Assembly: GCF_034424315.1 (NCBI RefSeq)
Contig: NZ_CP139972.1
Span: 4,030,001 to 4,094,000 of the forward strand
DNA length: 64,000 nt
Direction of reading: 5' to 3'
DNA from: Chitinophaga sancti
GTDB taxonomy: Bacteria; Bacteroidota; Bacteroidia; Chitinophagales; Chitinophagaceae
The notes beneath the pieces were generated by a model, which was not told the origin of the DNA, did not search any database, and saw only the letters and a program-made list of their open reading frames with translations. The translations under genes were made by a program, and so were the position numbers. Positions 17,833 through 26,243 of this stretch are shown here, piece by piece (position 1 is the stretch's first letter; every line of letters begins with the position of its first letter).

Positions 17833-19287
17833 TTAGGATGCAACAGCAGAAATTTTGATAGCCACCGCATGCTGAAAACCTTTTTTCTGTATAGCAGCAG
17901 GAATCGTAATCGTTGTACCATCACCGCTTGCTTTCCAACTCAGTTGTTCCTTCGCTCCCAGCATTTCCAGCTTTGCTCCCTTAGCAGGTGTCAACCCTTT
18001 AAATGCAATGGTAGCAGGCACCTGCTCATCTTTATCCAGCAAATATATCGCATATACACTGCCATCTTTCTTCAGTGTAAAACATACTTTTCCATCTTTG
18101 TATGGAGCAACAGATTTTGTTGCATAGATCGCATCTCCATTTACATGCATCCAGGAACCGATTGCAGTCATAGTAGTATATGCTTCATCGTGCAACTGGC
18201 CATCAGGACCAGGGCCTACATTCAGCAAATAGTTACCACCTTTCGCAACAATGTCAACCAGGTTGTGGATAAGCACGTTTACAGATTTATAATGATCATC
18301 CGGAACATATGACCAGCTATTCGCCATCGTCATACATGTTTCCCATGGGTAATCCAGTGGCTTGTCAGGAATCTGCTGTTCTGGCGTACGATAGTTTTCA
18401 TTCGGGCCATGCACCTCGCGGTCTACCACGATCAGGCCTGGCTGGTGCGTACGTGCCATAGCAGCAATACCGTCCATGTCTATATCCTCATCCTGTTTGA
18501 CCACTTTATCACCGGTTTCTGCGGCCGTAATATCAGCAGCTGATTTTTTCACCTGCTTGCGGGGGCGCACCCAACCACCATCTAACCATAGAATGTCCAG
18601 TTTACCGTAACCAGTCATCAGTTCTTCGATCTGGTTATAAGTATATTGACGGAAAGCTTTCCAGCGATCAGGATATTTACTTACATCATAGTTCACATGC
18701 CTGTCTTTCGGTGGAAAATAAGACCACCAGTAATCCTGGCTATGCCAGTCAGGTTTGGAGAAGTAAGCACCTGCGTGCAGGCCTTCTTTGCGGAAAGCTT
18801 CAAATACTTCTTTCGCGATATTTGAACGGGCACCTTTACCAAAAGCAAAGTTTGGATTGGACACTTTGTAATCAGTTTGTTTGGTATCAAACATACAGAA
18901 GCCGTCGTGGTGCTTGGTGGTGAATACCACATATTTCATACCTGCATCCTTTGCTGCTTTTGCCCATTTGGAAGGGTCAAACTTTGTAGGATTGAAGGTT
19001 TTACCCAGCTCCTCATACTTCTTTACATAGTCGTAGTAAGGGATACCATAAGGCTGACGCTGTGTCCATCCTTCATCTTCAGGACAGATACTCCAGGATT
19101 CCACTATCCCCCATTGAGAGTAAGCGCCCCAATGGATCAGCATTCCGAATTTCCAGTCTGACCACTGTTCCAGGTTCTGCTGAACGGCTTTGTCAGTCGG
19201 TGGAATGTAGGGTGGAATCTGGTGCTGCGCATGGGCCGACCCCATTAGCAATAATGCGCTGCTTAAAAGCAAACAAAGTTTTCGCAT
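17833..19287 (-). CDS. GH29 alpha-L-fucosidase
   Basis: A 484-residue secreted glycosidase with a signal peptide (MRKLCLLLSSALLLMGSAHA). The catalytic domain has the family blocks WKFGMLIHWGAYSQWG, YVVFTTKHHDGFCMFDTK and LDILWLDGGW, where the Asp is the expected nucleophile. A short C-terminal beta domain follows from about residue 390. It removes terminal alpha-L-fucose, and in this setting perhaps the core fucose of N-glycans. It starts 2 bp after the beta-mannosidase stop, so the two are one operon. The linkage preference cannot be read from the sequence. Confidence 0.93.
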   Translation of the reverse strand: MRKLCLLLSSALLLMGSAHAQHQIPPYIPPTDKAVQQNLEQWSDWKFGMLIHWGAYSQWGIVESWSICPEDEGWTQRQPYGIPYYDYVKKYEELGKTFNPTKFDPSKWAKAAKDAGMKYVVFTTKHHDGFCMFDTKQTDYKVSNPNFAFGKGARSNIAKEVFEAFRKEGLHAGAYFSKPDWHSQDYWWSYFPPKDRHVNYDVSKYPDRWKAFRQYTYNQIEELMTGYGKLDILWLDGGWVRPRKQVKKSAADITAAETGDKVVKQDEDIDMDGIAAMARTHQPGLIVVDREVHGPNENYRTPEQQIPDKPLDYPWETCMTMANSWSYVPDDHYKSVNVLIHNLVDIVAKGGNYLLNVGPGPDGQLHDEAYTTMTAIGSWMHVNGDAIYATKSVAPYKDGKVCFTLKKDGSVYAIYLLDKDEQVPATIAFKGLTPAKGAKLEMLGAKEQLSWKASGDGTTITIPAAIQKKGFQHAVAIKISAVAS

Positions 19288-19289
19288 GA

Positions 19290-21818
19290 TTAATTTTTAA
19301 ATGTATCTCTAAGACTTATAACCTTTAATTTATCTGCCGGTACTTTCTTATTGAACCAGATCTGTCGTTTTTCTCCAGGCAACAGGTCAAAATAATTATC
19401 ACTGAATTGTACTTCCGGATCATCGTATTGAAGGAATACGTTTTTCGCCAGCTTCTTTGCTGTAATTACAATACCTGTTGCCGTGGTATCAAATGCAGGA
19501 TAAGCAATCTCCATTTCCGGGTCCGGCAATTCCAGGTCTTTGGTCTTAGCAAAATAATAAACATTCTCACTCCATAGCTTATCGCCATTTACCACTTTCG
19601 TGTATAATATTACCTTTCCGCTATCTGCTGGTTGCATTATACTATCCAAAGAGATCTCATGAACAACAACACTTTTGTTAGCAACGATGTTTACATCCAA
19701 TGATTTCTCCCATAAAACTCTACCCGCAAAATCCATCAGTTTCATTTGCAGCGTAGCTTTCTGGTCTTTTATTTCATCAGAAATAATATACGTCTTTAAG
19801 TTAGCATTTTTTACAGTATTGCTTACTAACACGGGCGTGTAAGCCTTTTTCACAAAATACTGCATCGCCTTCCAGCGGCCATAATAGTCAATACTTGACC
19901 AGGACGGCCCCGGCCAGCAATCATCCAGTTGCCAGTAAAGCGTACCCATACAGAAAGGCATCGCCCTGCGATGTGCTTCTATCCCCATTTTCATACCCTC
20001 TGCCTGCAATACATGATTCACATACAGGAAGGATTCAAAATCCTTTGGCTCTTTATAATAGTGCAATAAATACGTTTTAATAGCGGCGTTCCCCCTGCTC
20101 AGACTTTTCTGATGAGACAACATCACCGGAGAATAAATATCCCTGTCCTTTTCAGTAGTAAATTGTTTTACCGTCTGGATATCAGGGAATGACTGGAAAC
20201 CATATTCACTCATGAATCTTGGAATACGCTCGTCAAATGCTTCAAACCATTCCATCCCATGCCATACACCCCAGTAGTGGTTATCTCCGATTGTAAAATC
20301 TTTTTTCGTACTCCAGTTACTGATAGGAGAAGATGGGAAATAAAAACGTTCTGTATCGAACTGCTGAATGATCTTTGGTATCTGCACGTTAAAAAATTCA
20401 TCATACCCCGCTTTCATATCAGCCCACTGTTTTTCTGTATAGCCATAACCTTCTTTCCAGCCCCAGTGATCAATCGCCACACCTATTTCATTGTTCCCAC
20501 ACCAGAGTGCAAGAGAAGGATGGTTGCGCAAACGGGTGATATTCGCTGCTAATTCTTCTGCTACACTTTTCAGGATCTTTGGTGTAGGATATGTAGAGCA
20601 GGCAAAGAGCAAATCCTGCCATACAAGGATCCCATTTTCATCTGCAAGTTCATAGAAACGATCTTCCTCGTAAGTACCGCCACCCCATACACGCACCATG
20701 TTGAAGTGAGACGTTTTCATATCAGCGAAGAGTTTTGCAAACCTTGCATTTGTAACCCTCGGCAGGAAATTATCTAATGGAATGTAATCAGCGCCTTTCA
20801 TAAAAACTGGCCGTCCGTTTACTTTTACAAAGAAACTTACGCCCATGCTATCTGGTTTGTTCACCACTTCAAGCGTGCGCAACCCAATCTTCAATGCACG
20901 GGATTGCAGTAATTCAGTTCCATCGTAAAGCGATACATTTACCTTATATAAGAATTGCTCCCCTAAGCCGTTAGGCCACCAGCGGCGGGGCTTTGCGATA
21001 GTGAAAGAAGCAGATGTAGAATCACCTTCATATTGTTTGGTGACAGCGGCAAACAGCTTATCAGGGCTTTCTATTTTTACGGTATATTTCTTCTTTGTTG
21101 TCGTTTGAAATTTTAATTGTGCAAGTATGGTCGCTGATTTATCTGTGAGTTGTTTTTGTTGTAAGTACACATCTTCGATGCTTGCTTTATTGCCATACTC
21201 CAGGTATACAGGGCGCCAGATACCTGATGTTACTAATCTTGGACCCCAATCCCAGCCATAGTGATAAGGCGCTTTTCTGGCATACACACTCAATGGAATA
21301 TCACTGGCATCATTACCTGCAGGATAGATCACATCATCGTTTAAGAAGTTGTGCATATCATGCCTGATAGGACTGTGAAAAACCAGGCGCAGCGTATTGT
21401 TGCCTTCTTTTACTTTTTGTTTGATCTGTGCTTTCAATGGTACAAACATATTGGCACTGCTGGCAATGGAATCATCATTGATATAGATATCAACATAGGT
21501 ATCCAGTCCTTTGAAATCAAGTGCGAGCCAGTCATGCTGTAACATTTCTTTCGTTACAGAGAAAGTGGTTTTGTATTGCCAGTTTTTTTTATCAACCCAT
21601 TGTACCGACTTTTCATTCATACCAACATAGGGGTCAGGTATGAGATGGTGGGCCATCAGATCAGTGTGTACAGTGCCGGGTACAGTGGCAGAGCGCCAGG
21701 TGTTTTCGTCGGTACTGGAAAACTGCCAGTCTTTGTTCAGCTCAATCTGCTGGAATGACTGTGCACCTGCGGTGGCTGTAAGCAGGCACAGGCAGGCAAT
21801 GTTCACATAACGTCTCAT
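19290..21818 (-). CDS. GH2 beta-mannosidase
   Basis: An 842-residue secreted glycosidase with a signal peptide (MRRYVNIACLCLLTATAGA). It has an N-terminal sugar-binding sandwich domain (about 25-200, with APYHYGWDWGPRLVTSGIWR), an Ig-like domain, and a TIM barrel. The acid/base Glu is in LALWCGNNEIG and the nucleophile Glu in FMSEYGFQSFP. These blocks are closer to beta-mannosidase than to GH2 galactosidase or glucuronidase. It would remove beta-1,4-mannose, as in the N-glycan core or in mannans. It is the first gene of the operon with the fucosidase, and no susCD pair or regulator is present. Confidence 0.92.
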   Translation of the reverse strand: MRRYVNIACLCLLTATAGAQSFQQIELNKDWQFSSTDENTWRSATVPGTVHTDLMAHHLIPDPYVGMNEKSVQWVDKKNWQYKTTFSVTKEMLQHDWLALDFKGLDTYVDIYINDDSIASSANMFVPLKAQIKQKVKEGNNTLRLVFHSPIRHDMHNFLNDDVIYPAGNDASDIPLSVYARKAPYHYGWDWGPRLVTSGIWRPVYLEYGNKASIEDVYLQQKQLTDKSATILAQLKFQTTTKKKYTVKIESPDKLFAAVTKQYEGDSTSASFTIAKPRRWWPNGLGEQFLYKVNVSLYDGTELLQSRALKIGLRTLEVVNKPDSMGVSFFVKVNGRPVFMKGADYIPLDNFLPRVTNARFAKLFADMKTSHFNMVRVWGGGTYEEDRFYELADENGILVWQDLLFACSTYPTPKILKSVAEELAANITRLRNHPSLALWCGNNEIGVAIDHWGWKEGYGYTEKQWADMKAGYDEFFNVQIPKIIQQFDTERFYFPSSPISNWSTKKDFTIGDNHYWGVWHGMEWFEAFDERIPRFMSEYGFQSFPDIQTVKQFTTEKDRDIYSPVMLSHQKSLSRGNAAIKTYLLHYYKEPKDFESFLYVNHVLQAEGMKMGIEAHRRAMPFCMGTLYWQLDDCWPGPSWSSIDYYGRWKAMQYFVKKAYTPVLVSNTVKNANLKTYIISDEIKDQKATLQMKLMDFAGRVLWEKSLDVNIVANKSVVVHEISLDSIMQPADSGKVILYTKVVNGDKLWSENVYYFAKTKDLELPDPEMEIAYPAFDTTATGIVITAKKLAKNVFLQYDDPEVQFSDNYFDLLPGEKRQIWFNKKVPADKLKVISLRDTFKN

Positions 21819-21884
21819 TATGGTAATTGATTATGGTTTGAAATGTCAGCTTGCTGCCGCAGGCCAATTGATTATCTTTACTTC

Positions 21885-22061
21885 ATGAAAAGCATCTGGC
21901 AACAAATACTCCGCTACCTCTATATTGGTAAAAAAGATGAAAGCGCACCAAACAATACGAATGTAAAACTCATGCACGGCATGAACAGGATTTCCATCCT
22001 GGTATTCCTGCTTGCATTAATTGTGTTTGCGATAAAGATGATCTTTTTCAAACGCCACTAA
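21885..22061 (+). CDS. Small membrane protein, DUF6728-like
   Basis: A 58-residue protein with one C-terminal membrane helix (ISILVFLLALIVFAIKMIFF) after a polar, basic N-terminus (YLYIGKKDESAPN). The sequence MHGMNRISIL before the helix is like a small Bacteroidota family that I believe is DUF6728; no function is known. The ATG at 21885 is chosen over one 14 codons earlier, because TATCTTTA, a near match to a -7 box, lies 4 nt before it. It is divergent from the glycosidase operon and convergent with lpxB. Confidence 0.6.
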   Translation: MKSIWQQILRYLYIGKKDESAPNNTNVKLMHGMNRISILVFLLALIVFAIKMIFFKRH

Positions 22062-22088
22062 AAAGTAATTCACGCATGCTGCCTGACT

Positions 22089-23198
22089 TTACTTCTCCTG
22101 CTTTGCCTCCTCCACAATCACCGCTGCAGCTCTCCTGCTCGCCTTCTTTTCTCCCAGTTTAGACCATAGCAGGCCATACTCTTCTTTAATCCGCTGGCGG
22201 GTTACGTCATCCTCCAGCAATAATGTCAGCTCCCTAAGCAGGTTCGCTTCTGTCAGGTCATGCTGAATTAATTCTTTCACTACGGGCTTATCCATCACCA
22301 GGTTCACCAGTGAAATATATTTCACCTTAATGAGCCGCCTGGCAAAGAAATACGAGACTGCACTCCCTTTATAACACACCACTTCCGGCACACCAAACAA
22401 TGCTGTTTCCAGTGTAGCAGTACCAGAAGTGACCAGTGCAGCCTTCGCCTGCCGCAGCAAGGCATAGGTTTGATTTTTTACAGTAGATACATTTGGGTGA
22501 GCACCTGTCAGCTCCTGCATAAAAGCATCATCCAGGCTGGGAGCCTGCGCCACCACAAACTGGTATTGAGGGAAATGTTTTGCCATCGTGAGCATAATTG
22601 GCAGCTTCACTTTAATTTCCTGCCTTCTGCTCCCCGGCAATATGGCAATAATCGGTTTATCAGCAATTGCCGGCTCAGGCGGCGCATCTTTAGCCGCTTT
22701 GATCACTTCCACCAATGGGTGCCCTACATATTCCACAGGATACGCCCACTTGTTGTAAAAGTCCTGCTCGAAAGGCAGGATACAAAGCATTTTATCAACA
22801 GATTTCTTAATCTTCTTTACACGGCTCTCCTTCCAGGCCCATACCTGGGGAGAGATATAGAATACAATCTTATAACCTAATGGTTTTGCCCACTCTGCTA
22901 TACGCAGGTTGAAACCCGCATAATCAATTAAAACTAATACGTCTGGCTGATAAGCAACAATATCCTGCTTACACCAATCCATATTACGCAATACGGTTCG
23001 CAGGTTCATCACCACTTCTATAAAACCCATGAAAGCCAGATCTTTATAATGCTTCACAAGGGTTCCTCCGGCCTGCGCCATCAGATCCCCGCCCCAGCAA
23101 CGGATATCCGCACTGGTGTCAAGTTGCTTTAACTGTTTGATCAGATTGCTGCCATGGAGGTCACCGGATGCCTCTCCTGCTATTATGTAATATTTCAT
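22089..23198 (-). CDS. lpxB: Lipid-A-disaccharide synthase
   Basis: A 369-residue GT19 glycosyltransferase that joins UDP-2,3-diacylglucosamine and lipid X to form the lipid A disaccharide on the inner membrane. The start MKYYIIAGEASGDLHGSNLI and the blocks YISPQVWAWKE, LPFEQDFY, VGHPLVE and ILPGSRRQEI are diagnostic. The length is normal. It follows surE and a small membrane protein on the same strand, but a terminator and an exact -7 box in front of it suggest its own promoter. Confidence 0.96.
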   Translation of the reverse strand: MKYYIIAGEASGDLHGSNLIKQLKQLDTSADIRCWGGDLMAQAGGTLVKHYKDLAFMGFIEVVMNLRTVLRNMDWCKQDIVAYQPDVLVLIDYAGFNLRIAEWAKPLGYKIVFYISPQVWAWKESRVKKIKKSVDKMLCILPFEQDFYNKWAYPVEYVGHPLVEVIKAAKDAPPEPAIADKPIIAILPGSRRQEIKVKLPIMLTMAKHFPQYQFVVAQAPSLDDAFMQELTGAHPNVSTVKNQTYALLRQAKAALVTSGTATLETALFGVPEVVCYKGSAVSYFFARRLIKVKYISLVNLVMDKPVVKELIQHDLTEANLLRELTLLLEDDVTRQRIKEEYGLLWSKLGEKKASRRAAAVIVEEAKQEK

Positions 23199-23221
23199 TT
23201 TTTCATTAAATCAGCCAGTGG

Positions 23222-23229
23222 CAAATATA
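23222..23229 (-). promoter_or_regulatory. -7 box of lpxB
   Basis: The minus strand reads TATATTTG, an exact TAnnTTTG, 23 nt before the lpxB ATG and just past the terminator of the gene upstream. The terminator's T run supplies a TTTG at a shorter than usual spacing (13 bp). Confidence 0.5.
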
Positions 23230-23247
23230 ATATATCACCCCACAAAA

Positions 23248-23286
23248 AAAATGACGGTTTCACCTGAATAGGGAAACCGTCATTTA
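23248..23286 (-). terminator. Terminator between the small membrane protein and lpxB
   Basis: The stem atgacggtttc / gaaaccgtcat, extended by A-T pairs, with an 11-nt loop and a T run on the minus strand. It lies 20 bp past the stop of the 23306-23611 gene. Confidence 0.85.
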
Positions 23287-23305
23287 TATTTATTCTAAAA
23301 AGCTT

Positions 23306-23611
23306 TTACCCGTGCAATATTTTCAATAAGATGATCAATATCGCATACAGCATCGTCACCAGAAAGATCCCCTTTGCCGTCACATCCCGCCTTACCCTCG
23401 TACACAAATAAAACACCACCCCGTTCAGCAGCAAACAAATACTGATCAGCTTAGGCTGCATTTGCTTGTTATCCACCAGCATCGTGAAAAACTCACCCAG
23501 GCCGATATGCCTCGGCATCAACACAAAAAATACATAGTACAGGAAAAAGGCGATTACCGGGGTGAAAACACCCAGCATAATGCCAAAAGGAAGATTATCT
23601 TTTCTTAACAT
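23306..23611 (-). CDS. Small three-helix membrane protein
   Basis: A 101-residue protein with three predicted membrane helices (about 12-32, 54-72, 80-98) and short charged loops. I do not recognise a named family. Its place between surE and lpxB on the same strand, with 48 bp to surE, suggests co-transcription with surE, and similar small proteins sit at this spot in related bacteria as far as I recall. The function is unknown. Confidence 0.7.
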   Translation of the reverse strand: MLRKDNLPFGIMLGVFTPVIAFFLYYVFFVLMPRHIGLGEFFTMLVDNKQMQPKLISICLLLNGVVFYLCTRVRRDVTAKGIFLVTMLYAILIILLKILHG

Positions 23612-23659
23612 AAATAAAGTTATAATGTGCGGTGATTTGGGTTTTTCTGGTACTGATTC

Positions 23660-24433
23660 TTATTTCCAGGTTTTTTCTAATTCTTTTTTCATTTTATAAT
23701 CCGTCAGATCAAACTGTACAGGTACCAAAGAGGCATAGTTATTTGCCAATGCCCATACATCTGTATCTTCTCCGGTATCTCTGTTTGTAAACTCTCCCGT
23801 GAGCCAGTAGTACTTCTTCCCTCTCGGATCCCTTCTCTCATCAAAGGTTTCTACGTATTTGGCATCAGCCTGCCTGCACACCTTCACCCCTTTGAAATCT
23901 GCCGCCGATACCATAGGAATATTTACATTCAACAAGGTTCCGCCCGGCAAATTTGTTTCCAGCATCTGCTTCGCCACGGAATGAGCCACTCCCTTACATA
24001 AAGTAAAATCTGCCTCAAAGCTATAATCCAGATAAGAAAATCCTACTGATGGCACCCCTTCTATGGCAGCTTCCATCGCGGCAGACATGGTGCCTGAATA
24101 GATGACATTGATTGAATGGTTCGCTCCATGATTAATACCACTCACACACAGATCCGGTAAACCATGCAGGATCTTATCCCTCGCCAGCTTCACACAATCC
24201 ACAGGAGTTCCGGAACACTGCCACGCCTCTATACCATCAAAAATATCTACCGGATCTAATCTCAAAGGCACCCCGATTGTAATCGCATGCCCTTTCCCTG
24301 ACTGCGGGCTATCCGGCGCTACCACTACTACCTTTCCCAAAGGCCTGACCGCCTCAATCAATGCCTTGATACCCGGAGCCGTAACCCCATCATCATTTGT
24401 CACCAGGATGATCTTTTCCGCTTTTCCCTTCAC
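23660..24433 (-). CDS. surE: 5'/3'-nucleotidase SurE
   Basis: A 257-residue metal-dependent nucleoside monophosphatase. The N-terminal motif LVTNDDGVTAPGI carries the metal-binding Asp pair, and VVVAPDSPQSGKGHAIT and SGINHGANHSINVIYSGTMSAA complete the active site. It has the usual length. The start is a GTG at 24431-24433; no ATG fits. The minus strand has TAAATTTG at 24483-24476, a likely -7 box. It heads the unit that includes the small membrane protein. Confidence 0.95.
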   Translation of the reverse strand: MKGKAEKIILVTNDDGVTAPGIKALIEAVRPLGKVVVVAPDSPQSGKGHAITIGVPLRLDPVDIFDGIEAWQCSGTPVDCVKLARDKILHGLPDLCVSGINHGANHSINVIYSGTMSAAMEAAIEGVPSVGFSYLDYSFEADFTLCKGVAHSVAKQMLETNLPGGTLLNVNIPMVSAADFKGVKVCRQADAKYVETFDERRDPRGKKYYWLTGEFTNRDTGEDTDVWALANNYASLVPVQFDLTDYKMKKELEKTWK

Positions 24434-24526
24434 GTTATTATTTTTTAATGCTTAATATTCATTGCCTTCCGACAACAAATTTAATATTCTTAAATATATT
24501 ACCTTGACAAAGAATGTTAAATTCTC

Positions 24527-25306
24527 TTAATAATCTACCTTCATCATTCGCCGGCAGGTGATCCCTATAAACAGCGCGATGTACAGGATTATTGTGATTT
24601 CGTACACCCCATGACCAAAATCAGTACTGGAAGGGAGCACTTTATCCACCACCGGGAAGGGCAATAACTCATCCCCGGCCTGTAATGGCAGTAATCCGCC
24701 TATCGCTCCCACGGAATGCTTCAATCCCACGGTTAGCAGCTGTTCAAAGAACATGGCATAGCCCAGGTAAATGACCGTTGCCAGTCCGGAGCGCTTGATA
24801 AACATCCCCAGCATTAAGGCCAGCGATAAAGACACCAATACCTGCAGAAAATAGAAGAATAGGAATTGTACCCCCTCAAAGCTGAAAGGAGTAGTACTAT
24901 AAATAGTGCCAAAAACGATGGCTGTAATAAAAGATATCAGCAAAGCGAGCAGGGCCAGGGCTACTACCCAAAAGATCTTGGACAATACCAGGTCCAGCCT
25001 TTCCCAGCCATCAATCACGAGCTGGCGGTGGGTTTTGTAACTAAATTCATTGGTCACCAGGGTTACCAGCAGCAAACCAAAGATGATGGAGGTGAAACTA
25101 TTCACATTCGCCACCGTTTGCCAGGCCACCGGAAAATCGTAGAAGTTCCGGCCCAGGATATCAGTAGCCTGTTTGGGAATCCGTCTCACCACATCTGCAA
25201 CAACCGTATTGGAAGCAGGAATAACAATGATAGCCAGTATCAGCAGGATCCAGAATGTTCTGTAGTTTTTGACCTTTAGCCACTCTATTCTAATAATGTT
25301 CAGCAT
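24527..25306 (-). CDS. ABC-2 type transporter permease
   Basis: A 259-residue membrane protein with six predicted helices and a short N-terminal cytoplasmic stretch (LNIIRIEWLKVKNYRTFWILL), the usual start of ABC-2 permeases. It begins 4 bp after the stop of the ATPase at 25311-26198, so the two form a transporter. The substrate is unknown. Gliding-motility GldF is a distant alternative but the short length and the lack of gldG argue against it. Confidence 0.88.
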   Translation of the reverse strand: MLNIIRIEWLKVKNYRTFWILLILAIIVIPASNTVVADVVRRIPKQATDILGRNFYDFPVAWQTVANVNSFTSIIFGLLLVTLVTNEFSYKTHRQLVIDGWERLDLVLSKIFWVVALALLALLISFITAIVFGTIYSTTPFSFEGVQFLFFYFLQVLVSLSLALMLGMFIKRSGLATVIYLGYAMFFEQLLTVGLKHSVGAIGGLLPLQAGDELLPFPVVDKVLPSSTDFGHGVYEITIILYIALFIGITCRRMMKVDY

Positions 25307-25310
25307 AATC

Positions 25311-26198
25311 TCAGTTTTGTGTCATTTCGAGGAAAGCAGATTCCAGGCTCTTCCTCCTTACCTGTAAATGATTCAGCCAGATGCCCTGACCTGCCAGCCA
25401 GCTATTCAGCTCCGAAGGATCCACGGCTCCACTAAAGAATACCTGCAATAAACTATTGGCGTTTACAAGATTCCCAAATAGCGGATGCTGCCTGATCACG
25501 GCTTCCAGTTTACCCATATCATTACTACCGATCTCCACAAAATCTTCCCGCACCATCACGGTATTCACAGGGCCTGACACGAGTAATTGTCCTTTTTGCA
25601 ACACGGCAACATGGGTACAGACCTTTTCCACTTCATCCAGCAGGTGACTGGCCATGATAATGGTTTTGCCGGATTGCGCAAGTTGTCTGATCAATCCCCT
25701 GACTTCTGCAATCCCTGCCGGATCCAGGCCATTGGAAGGCTCATCCAGGATTAGCACATCAGGGTCACCCAGCAGGGTATTGGCAATGGCCAGCCGCTGT
25801 TTCATACCCAGGGAATAAGTTTTGAACGCGGCATGCTTGCGCGCACTCAGCCCTGCTATTTCCAGCACCCGGTCAATGTCTTTTTCATCCCTTTGTTTTA
25901 CCGCTGCGTTGATCTGTAGGTTTTTATAACCCGACAGGTAATGGTAGAAGTTAGGGGTCTCCAGCAAAGTGCCGATTTGCCTCCTTTGGGTAGCGGAGGG
26001 TAACTGATCAAAAAGGGTAAAATCCCCGGTATCTGCCTTCAATACATCTGTCACAATACCCAGTAAAGTGGTTTTACCACTTCCATTGGGGCCAAGAATA
26101 CCAAAAACACTGCCGCGAGGTACTTCAAAAGAAACCTCGCGGAGTGCTTGCAGGGAACCATATCTTTTTGAAATGTTCCGAAGTGTAAGTATAGACAT
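25311..26198 (-). CDS. ABC transporter ATP-binding protein
   Basis: A 295-residue ATPase of the ABC-2 exporter type. It has Walker A GPNGSGKTTLL, the signature SLGMKQRLAIA, Walker B LILDEPSNGLDP and the switch His in MASHLLDEVEK. A C-terminal domain of about 80 residues follows, as in the CcmA/NatA class. It is paired with the permease directly downstream and lies 45 bp after the FadN-like gene on the same strand. Confidence 0.93.
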   Translation of the reverse strand: MSILTLRNISKRYGSLQALREVSFEVPRGSVFGILGPNGSGKTTLLGIVTDVLKADTGDFTLFDQLPSATQRRQIGTLLETPNFYHYLSGYKNLQINAAVKQRDEKDIDRVLEIAGLSARKHAAFKTYSLGMKQRLAIANTLLGDPDVLILDEPSNGLDPAGIAEVRGLIRQLAQSGKTIIMASHLLDEVEKVCTHVAVLQKGQLLVSGPVNTVMVREDFVEIGSNDMGKLEAVIRQHPLFGNLVNANSLLQVFFSGAVDPSELNSWLAGQGIWLNHLQVRRKSLESAFLEMTQN

Positions 26199-26243
26199 AA
26201 GTTAAAATGGTACGCTAATTCTTTGGGTTTAACAGCCTGCTCC

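Noticed and set aside
24527..26198. Gliding-motility gldFA genes
   Set aside because: The ABC pair is of general ABC-2 type, with no gldG next to it.
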